Shown here: positions 56,587 through 64,000 of the stretch, one piece after another | How positions within the stretch are numbered: position 1 is the stretch's first letter | Layout: each line of letters opens with the position of its first letter | From: Breviolum minutum Mf 1.05b.01 | Lineage: Eukaryota; Sar; Dinophyceae; Suessiales; Symbiodiniaceae | DNA: 64,000 nt | Direction: 5' to 3' | Assembly (NCBI GenBank): GCA_000507305.1 | Contig: DF239215.1 | Span: forward strand, 347,630-411,629 | Position numbers and translations under genes: made by a program | The notes under the pieces: model-generated | Databases searched by the model: none | Seen by the model: the letters and a program-made list of their open reading frames with translations, nothing else | What the model was told of the DNA's origin: nothing

Positions 56587-59500
56587 TCAACCTGAAGCAA
56601 CTTGAGACTCACAGGGTGCTCCACCAATGTGCATCTTGGCATTGCTTTGCACCTGGGTGATGATTTTTTCTACCATTGAAAGGATTGTTTTTATGGGATG
56701 AAGGTGATACCGTTGATGGAAGAAATCCTGCCCCAATTGATATGGTAAATATCTCACTATTTACAGGGTTTCATACATGTCAGGTGGTGCAGGATTTCAG
56801 TCATCAACGGTATCTATGATATTTTGAATATGAACATGGAAAAATTCATTGGTATTCGCCCTAGCAAAACAATTGCTGTGGAAAGGTTTGTTGTGATTTT
56901 CTATAGAAAATCTCAGAGCTGCATGTGCTGTTTGTTGGCAGCAGGCCAAACCTCAAAGAAGAATGATCACTTCGATGATTGTCATTGAAACGACTATCAT
57001 ATATATATATAGATATAGATATATATAATATATATATATATATGATTCAAACTCAAACGGTTGAACTCTCCTACCCACCCAAACTTCAACTTATCCCTCT
57101 CACCCGACTATCGTAGACTTTCACCAGGCTGCATGTTTCGTGATGCGTGTGGTCACAGGGCACTCCAGCAGACCAGAGTAGAGTGCGTCAGGACCAGTCG
57201 TTGGTGCCAGACTTGTCCTCTCCAACAACGGCATGCCAAAAAGACACCAAGACTGTCATTGGCATGGAAGAAGAAACTAAAGATGAACATGAAAATGATA
57301 AATCCAAGGACCAGACTCAAAATAATTGTATAGTTGTCATCAAAATAGTCATAGTCAGTCATAGTCATCCTGCTCATGATTACTGATATACACCCCCAAA
57401 AACTGATGGCTGGAACCTGAAAACACCCCCATTTGAAAAGGAGAAACATCAACCTAAACCACCGATTTTGGGGGTTCAAAATCTTGGGTTTTTGGGTGCT
57501 GTAAAGAAGAGTGAGCTACATCCCTAATCCCACCTTTCACAATAAACATCTGATATTGATATTGGTTGGATCTGCAGGAATTCTGGCTGGGAAATCAGGA
57601 GCAAATCAAGCAAGCGAATCAACTCTGTCATGAGATTTCATAAGATATCATAAGAATATCCGGAGAAATCAGGATGATAATAAAACATGCCTTATACATA
57701 TCAATTCACAATGGTTTTGAATGATGCACCTTGATTTGGATCTTTACCACGTGATAAATTTGACTCCCAATGGATGCAAAGAATGTCCTGGGCACTGGAC
57801 CAGGCACAAAACGTGTAGGATGAGAGATATTCATCTTCTCACGATTCCAGGTGTCAATCCTTGCAGGATGGCGAGGTGTGACAAATTGAAAATAAATGGT
57901 GTACCCAAATTCCATAGCATAAACAAAATGCCACACAAACATCTTCCTACATTCTCCCTCACATCATCACATCAAGAAATTACCCACCATATCCACCACC
58001 CGACCCCGCCAAAACAAACACCAAAGGTATAACACTTATTCTGATAACATCTCGTAACAATTTCTGATTCCCAGATCTTCCAAGCATCTGCATGGGTGTA
58101 ATCTGAAACTGTGTGGGTGATGCCACGACCTGCACGAAACCTGGCGGATAGCCATGGAAGCTCTTCCGGAATTCTCCACCGTTGGCACCACGGAAATCCT
58201 GCCGACTGGGAATCGCCTGAATGGAGTGATGTGATGAGGAGACCAAAGTGAGGTTTGAAAACCAAGTCTAGGAAAAATTGTGAAACGGAAAGGGATGGTC
58301 ATATAAATGTATATGTAATACAGTATGCATTATTATTATACATATAATTATACATATACGAGAATATGAGTGAGAACAAAATTCACAATTTGATGATGTA
58401 ATTGGCAAGTGTTGCCAAAAACAATAGATGATATTACCTAACGCTGTACTGAAAATACGATGAAGCATACTCATTACCAACACACAAAATTTCCCTCACA
58501 CCTCAAAAGAAATGGTGCATTTAAAACAATAAAAAGTATGGGTCCAGCTCTTTACATCCCAGAAAATTCAACAACAGAACCAGGTGGAAAACAACAGAAA
58601 GGAACGATATGAACCATGTGAAAACCATGTGAAAACCAACCAAAACCCCAAAACCTCTCAATGTCCCCTTGAACTTAGGCACTCCGGCAACAGGCTCTGG
58701 TTCCTGCACCGTCCAGTGGGCATCTCCCGGACGCCAGTTCAACGGAGCTCCTGGCGTATGACATAACTGCGCAAGATGGGGTAGATAGTGGTTTTTGTTT
58801 GGTTCATAATATAGTCTGATATTAGCAGACCATGTATGTATATATATATATATATACAGTAAATGCAAACATATACGGAGAGAAAGCTTGCGCAACGTTA
58901 TCATATTGTTTCATTACTGTGATACTCTTCTAGGTGACCCTGGCACTGCAACCATGTACTGCAAGTGGAATGCAATACGTTTGTGACATTCAAGTCGTGT
59001 GTAAATTCAGCTCTTGTATGGGTCCTTTGAATGAAAGATCTAATTCTCAGAAGGGGAAGAGGTACAACTCAACCAAAAACAAAACAGGAAAATAGGAGTT
59101 AACTCACCAACGGTTTCTGACACCTGCCTTCAAACTTGAGTCTTTTGTGACTATCACCTTCACACCTGCAATATCCTTCAAGCAGTTTGCAGTCTGGGAT
59201 ATGTAGCTCGGTCCCCTTAAATTTTCAATCTCAATCATGTTCGATATCTGTGCCATCTGAATTACTTCCTAAACCTTGGCAGGATACAGCAGGCAGGTGG
59301 GTTCTTTCATCAGGGAAGCAACTTAATTATCGTATCTTTAAGTTGCTACAGCTAGGTCCAATGTCACATAAAAATTGCATCAGGATTGATAGTAAAAACC
59401 TGGTGTCCTCTTTAAATAAAATCCATATAATCCTCCCATTAAACTAATGAAATCGGCTGGAAAAAACACACAAACCATGAATTTCCAAAGGGTTACATCG

Positions 59501-62500
59501 GTTACTTTCAGCCTAACAGGGTTGTTTTTACCCGCAGAGTACCCCTGTTCCCATCTCTGGCTCCATGTCCATGAGATCCATGTGCTCTTGGATCGTTCGG
59601 CCCTTCAAGTTCCTCCACCAAGATGCGGAATGTTTGTTTCACTTTGGGTCGGTTCCTACCAAAACACCTACAGAAAACCATGTTTTGTTTTCCATTTTTT
59701 TTCGGAGAATTGAATCGTACACATGTCTTTTATGTGCCGATGTTTTCTAATGGTGCTTTGTTGTACGAATCTAAAGACCTTGTGGAGTCTGATGGTGATG
59801 TGACTGTGTGGAAATCCCCACAAATGGTTGCTCTGGAGAAATCGACGAAGTGTCACAGTCAATCGATCAATCAATCAATCAACTCAGAAGTGAAGTGAAG
59901 CGAAATATCTTAGAATCTTTCTTTTTCAATGAAAACATCTAAAAATATCCCAAATTGACACTTATCAAATACACAAACTTCCTCTTCCTCCCCTTGGCTC
60001 AATATACCTGCAGACTTCACCTGAAGTCTTCGACCTCCACCCTTTCGGATCAGACCCAACCTGTTGTTCAAACCTTGCAGCCTTTCCAATCCTCAGCCAC
60101 CATGGGCCACCAGAAAAATCTGTATAAACCAGCAACATAAGAGGATCAAAAACAACAAAGGAACTTTTTCAATAGTTAGTACCAAACCATTACCAAAAAT
60201 TGACACCCGAAGACCGCTAGATCTTACGAGACTATGAAGACACAACACGTGGGGTTTCATATGTTGAAGCTGTACTGTTTTCTCGGTGCTTACTGCTCAT
60301 AAGCCCAGAAATGGATTGATTGATGAGTGCATAATATGAAACCTACCAGCATTGCATCTCATGATAACATCAAATATATCTTCCATGTTCAAATTCAGTT
60401 TGTATCAATTTGTAGTTTTATCTACATATAAATATATCTATCATGATGTAACAACACATGGTCCATTCATCACATTCATGCAACAAAACCTTTGCTCACG
60501 GGTTTTGTTCTCAAGTTGCATGGTGGTCTCAAAGTGGTGGTTGTAAGCCACAGTGATTGGCACTGACACATCACCTGGGAACCGTCACGAGCATAATATT
60601 CATGCCAAAGATGTTTTTTTCAAGAAACAAACAAGCCGGACATTGGTTTCTATCCGACTATCCTATCATTGCTCGCCAATAAAAAATAGGGTGTCCCTAC
60701 ATGAGCTTCTTTTACAATAGAGTTATGTTCCACTTCCATGTTTCACTTGGTGCACTTCACAATCCAAATGTTTTTCTTGAGCCGATCCAGGTCCTCAAAA
60801 AACACGGATCCGGCATGCAAGTATCTATCACCATGAAATAGACCGATGTTTCGTAAATGTTTGGAAACAGTATAGAAATTGAAAGAACACAATACATATC
60901 TAAATCATAAACTATCATCATCAGCAGAGATTCATATGCAAAAAAGCACATCATATGTATAACTGCATAAGATTCATAATGTATACATATGTACATCTTA
61001 TCATCATCAACCCATAAAACACATTGTTTTCCGTCCAATCAAACCAAGGTCCCAAGCAACCACCCATGGTCCAAGTTGCCATGATCTGTGCGTCTCACTT
61101 GATCAACCTCAAAACCGACCACTGCCATGCCCTTCCCATCGAAACGCTTCACAATATCGTCCTTGGCCAGCAGATACATAGTGGCGCCATGCTCATAGAC
61201 GCACGGATGCTGGTGCGTGTATGTAATTGTTTGACATGGATTCATGTTGATAGGACGGCAGGATGGTGGGTACCGCCATGTCCCTGGAACTGAACCCCAT
61301 TCAATGTCATTATTGTGATTGGGAAACTGTTGGCCAGCTTAAATTCATTCAAATTTCATGTTCTTCGACACTTGTGAACCCGTGCTTCTCACTGCATCTC
61401 ACTACAGCTGTTTAACAGAACTGAATAAGGTACAATTGGCCTACGAGTAACAAATCAAAAAAGCAGGGTGGTATCAACTCATCCAAGGATCTGGAATATC
61501 AACGGGTGGCAAGGACTTCCAGAAGACTTGGGAATACCTGCATTTCGACGTTTGGAAAACACGTATGGCCCGGAAGTGTTCACAAACCTTTGATGATTAG
61601 TGATGCAAAATAAAGACATCCGAAGATCATGAATCATGAGAGGTCGTAGATGACTCTGATTCCTGGAAATGGGACCGAAAAATAGCCAGTATCCCCAAAA
61701 GTAGTGAATCAAACCGTGACAAACAAAAAACCCCTGGCATCTGTAATTGTCAAGAAAAATCAATAGCTGTCCACTGTGGCATCGCATGATGGTGTGACTT
61801 GTTGTTTTTGTTTGTTGAGTGACAAACATGAGGATATATGCAAAGTGAAAAAAATGTGAAGATACCTATGTGATCTGTGCCCTCACTATGCCTAGAGGAT
61901 TGCCCTGGAAAAAACAAACGCAAAGGTACAGAAATATTGAAAAAAATGAAATGCGCAGGGATATACAAATATAGAGAAAATGATAGATATCTTTTGATAT
62001 CCTTTCTTCCATCCCAACATTGGACAACTCCAATACCAAGCTGCAGGGTTTTGATAGTCGGACTATAAACGTCGAAGTAGCTCGGCTTTCGAGGATAGTC
62101 GCTGAAGTGCGTTGGAAACTTCTCCGCGGTCAAGGGAGCATTGGGCGTCGCAGACAGGACCTAGGGTATATGAGGTATATGGTGATCTCGTGCAATCACT
62201 GGATTTTGCTGAGTTTTTGTTGCTTCTGGCAAATTTCTAAAGAAACCCTGGAAGGCAATAAGATTTCAAAGAAAATCATAATTCAAGAGTTCAACATTTG
62301 ATAGATAGATAGATCTTGATCTCCACAACAAAGGGGCTTTTAGAAAGACATCATGAAAACCTTTGGCCACAAGAAAAGGCACATCACAATATCAACGGGG
62401 CAACAGTTGCTGTTTGTTTGGCTGCAACTTCTGAGGATCCAACATAATCACCTTGGATTTTCGGCGATGGTGAGGGGTCATTCATCATTTTGTTGGTTGT

Positions 62501-62893
62501 TGCAGTTAGCAAACAAAAGTTTCAATCAAAGAAACATAACAGTAAGCTTATTGCTTAGGTTTCACAAATCTTCAAACCCACCATTTCCATTTTGCGCAGG
62601 TTTTGGAGTATGTTTGAGATCCCCTCCTAACAAAATCTGTTGAGAGTCATTTTAAAAAGATTGGCATCTACAGCATTCAGTTCAACTTTCATAATTCAAC
62701 ATAATTCACCAAGTCAATCTAGAATCTAGAGTTGTTCCCGCTGTTACACCATCATCTCTTATTAGTCAAGTTGCAACGTTTTAACCATTTTAACCCAGCT
62801 GCCATTAAGATTGGACTCGCTTCCCAGTGCCACAACCAGCGTCACGGAGTAAATGAGCAATCTCGGCGCCATGGGGCACGAGTCGCGAGTCAT
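56587..62893 (-). CDS. Secreted dinoflagellate protein, multi-exon, function unknown
   Basis: Start at 62893 gives MTRDSCPMAPRLLIYSVTLV, a signal peptide (or from the second Met). Exons: 62795-62893, 62582-62626 (EGISNILQNLRKMEM), 62045-62160 (PLTAEKFPTHFSDYPRKPSY, GC donor), 61492-61537 (YSQVFWKSLPPVDIP, GA donor), 61095-61161 (DDIVKRFDGKGMAVVGFEVD, GA donor), 60500-60574 (DVSVPITVAYNHHFETTM), 59532-59641 (ILVEELEGPNDPRAHGSHGH), 58089-58216 (GANGGEFRKSFHGYPPGFVQ, GA donor), 57788-57859 (IDTWNREKMNISHPTRFVPG, GA donor) and 57125-57217 (TSLAPTTGPDALYSGLLECP). Every join listed keeps phase and restores split codons. The motifs AYNHHFE, FHGYP.GF, LLECP recur together in a protein family I recall from dinoflagellates without assigned function. 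A last exon 56587-56652 (VQSNAKMHIGGAPCESQVAS, TGA) probably ends the gene but needs a GC donor. Confidence 0.75.
56705..56814. repeat. Foldback element, copy 2
   Basis: Ends GATACCGTTGATG and CATCAACGGTATC are perfect inverted partners over 13 bp; inside, ATTGATATGGTAAATAT and CCTGnnCCA words match copy 1 at 24043-24159. Lies in the presumed last intron of the secreted-protein gene. Confidence 0.85.
56998..57043. repeat. (TA)n microsatellite
   Basis: Nearly pure TA/GATA dinucleotide tract between the 57125-57217 exon and foldback copy 2. Confidence 0.9.
58230..59520. other. Long intron of the secreted-protein gene
   Basis: Exons 59532-59641 and 58089-58216 join directly in phase 0, which makes this 1.3 kb an intron. 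It nevertheless holds open frames with splice-like ends, at 58645-58760 (APLNWRPGDAHWTVQEPEPV) and 59106-59190 (LKDIAGVKVIVTKDSSLKAG), which could be extra or alternative exons. A TA tract is at 58838-58856. Confidence 0.4.
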
Positions 62894-63052
62894 TTTTGTG
62901 ATTAAAAAATGGCAGCTTTGAGCACAGCGTTTTGGCAGAAATGGTTGAAGCATCGGTAAAATGATACCTTGGTGCTTCAAGCTGGGCCCACCCCATCCAT
63001 TGAAGATGAGAAAAATAGAAATCTTTCTGCACCCGGAGTCTTAAGTGAAGCA

Positions 63053-63813
63053 TGACTCAGAGAAGCATAGTTAAGAAAGGTGTGAAATTAGGCATGCCGT
63101 GCTTTGTTAATGCAACAGTGAAGATCAAAATGGAAGTGAAGAACTGCTTCCACAACACACAAGATTATCCAAGTATGCGATGCCTTTGTTCGCAACCAGG
63201 AAAATACAAGTTGAACCCTCAAAATTTGACCGTCAGTAGGTTGTTGAGCATTCACAAATATCCAAATTCAAATTGTTTTTGAATCACAATAAAGGCGTTA
63301 ATTTTGGAGGCCCCAATCCGCACCTGTTTGTTGACAAGCCACACTTTGTTACTCTATACAAACACGTGTCTTGCAAGCACATGCAGTCAAAAGAGGTGCG
63401 TATCTAATAAAATGGTGCGAGGGTCTACTATAGCATACAACGATATCTTTAGCAACTTCCTTTGGACAAGTGGAACATAGTCGCTGATATCCACAGGGAA
63501 CTAGTAGCTTCAGTAGCTAGTATGACCTGACCATACATAGCCAGTCAGATTCACCAACAGTTGCTGGAACAAAAGTGGGAAGATGGAGAAATTCCCATGA
63601 AGACATCTTACAAATTACAGCTCCCCAGTTCAGTTGCAAAACTCTTTCACAGACCTGGAATGATTGGGGACCCCGGGCGGCTACACTGAAGCTCAAAAAA
63701 TTGACATTCTTCCCATCTGCTCTCATACTCCTCGGTCCATGGGTCCCAACTCCAGCTTCATTCCAATTTCACATCCCCAAAGTGGAACTTATAGAATCTG
63801 AAAATGGATGTCC
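63053..63813 (-). CDS. 3' part of an unrecognised gene at the right edge
   Basis: Exons: 63774-63813 (TSIFRFYKFHFGD, GTGAAA; a second frame is open), 63612-63691 (VAARGPQSFQVCERVLQLNW, GTAATT), 63253-63323 (VRIGASKINAFIVIQKQFEF, GTGAAT) and a last exon about 63053-63140 after GAAGCAG (FFTSILIFTVALTKHGMPNF, ending TMLL and TGA). The last has a hydrophobic stretch. The 5' end lies beyond the window. About 160 bp separate its stop from the start codon of the next gene at 62893. Confidence 0.4.
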
Positions 63814-63829
63814 CTGAATAAAAGAAGCA

Positions 63830-64000
63830 GAGATTCTTTAGCTCAAATACTACCTGTTAAATTCTCTATTTGAACAAAACGAGGGGAAGGTAGTATATAA
63901 ATAGACGATTGCATACTACGGCGTGTTTCGGAGTTAGAGCGACATTCAAGTCATAGATTGCGGTTACGGACATTAACTATAAATCGCCTGTACTTTTCAC
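63830..64000. other. No gene seen
   Basis: No exon-like frame with splice signals; probably intron of the gene at the right edge. Confidence 0.35.

Noticed and set aside
60770-60800. GGCTCAAG on the minus strand, like the end of the dinoflagellate spliced leader
   Set aside because: Only eight bases match and no TAGCCATTTT precedes them; relict spliced leaders need the longer match.

Overview
The window reads as nuclear DNA of a dinoflagellate, most likely of the Symbiodiniaceae. Inference from the sequence: AT-rich DNA with no long uninterrupted genes; many short exons (roughly 40-180 bp) separated by introns of a few hundred bases; 3' splice sites at AG; and 5' splice sites that are GT, GC or, in the two best gene models, GA, the mixed donor use known for dinoflagellates. 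Practically every exon I can support lies on the minus strand, as expected of the unidirectional gene arrays and spliced-leader trans-splicing of this group. Dispersed foldback repeats, one resembling a repeat I recall as common in Symbiodiniaceae, point the same way. No ribosomal or transfer RNA gene, bacterial-type operon, CRISPR array or virus was seen.

Layout, reading the minus strand from right to left (5' to 3'). 64.0-63.05 kb: 3' part of an unrecognised gene. 62.9-56.6 kb: a secreted-protein gene with a signal peptide and ten or eleven exons, several joined across GA or GC donors. 56.45-50.84 kb: a gene for a secreted DOMON-like protein, beginning with another signal-peptide exon, whose exons join in frame and spell the DOMON core. 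About 50.8-40.2 kb: exon clusters of several unrecognised genes, including a possible complete 76-residue gene at 41.36-40.18 kb. 40.0-36.6 kb: an exon-dense gene of unknown function. 36.3-32.3 kb: at least two further genes. 32.9-29.75 kb: a run that includes a partial AN1-type zinc finger. 29.5-22.6 kb: exon clusters ending in five candidate stop codons, mixed with foldback elements and a repeat-rich block that flanks an assembly gap. 22.3-16.75 kb: a coiled-coil protein gene. 16.6-10.23 kb: two or three small unrecognised genes. 9.6-0.45 kb: further exons, two of them resembling the degenerate EF-hand modules common in dinoflagellate proteins.

The genes follow one another head to tail with short gaps (about 130-160 bp where both ends are visible), so they look individually trans-spliced from a shared transcription unit rather than each having its own promoter. 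No functional pathway links them that I can see; the two neighbours at 50.8-62.9 kb both encode secreted or surface proteins. Most exon calls rest on open frame plus splice signals only. Checking the DOMON gene showed that attractive open frames also occur inside introns, so single-exon calls carry modest confidence, and gene limits between stop codons are approximate.
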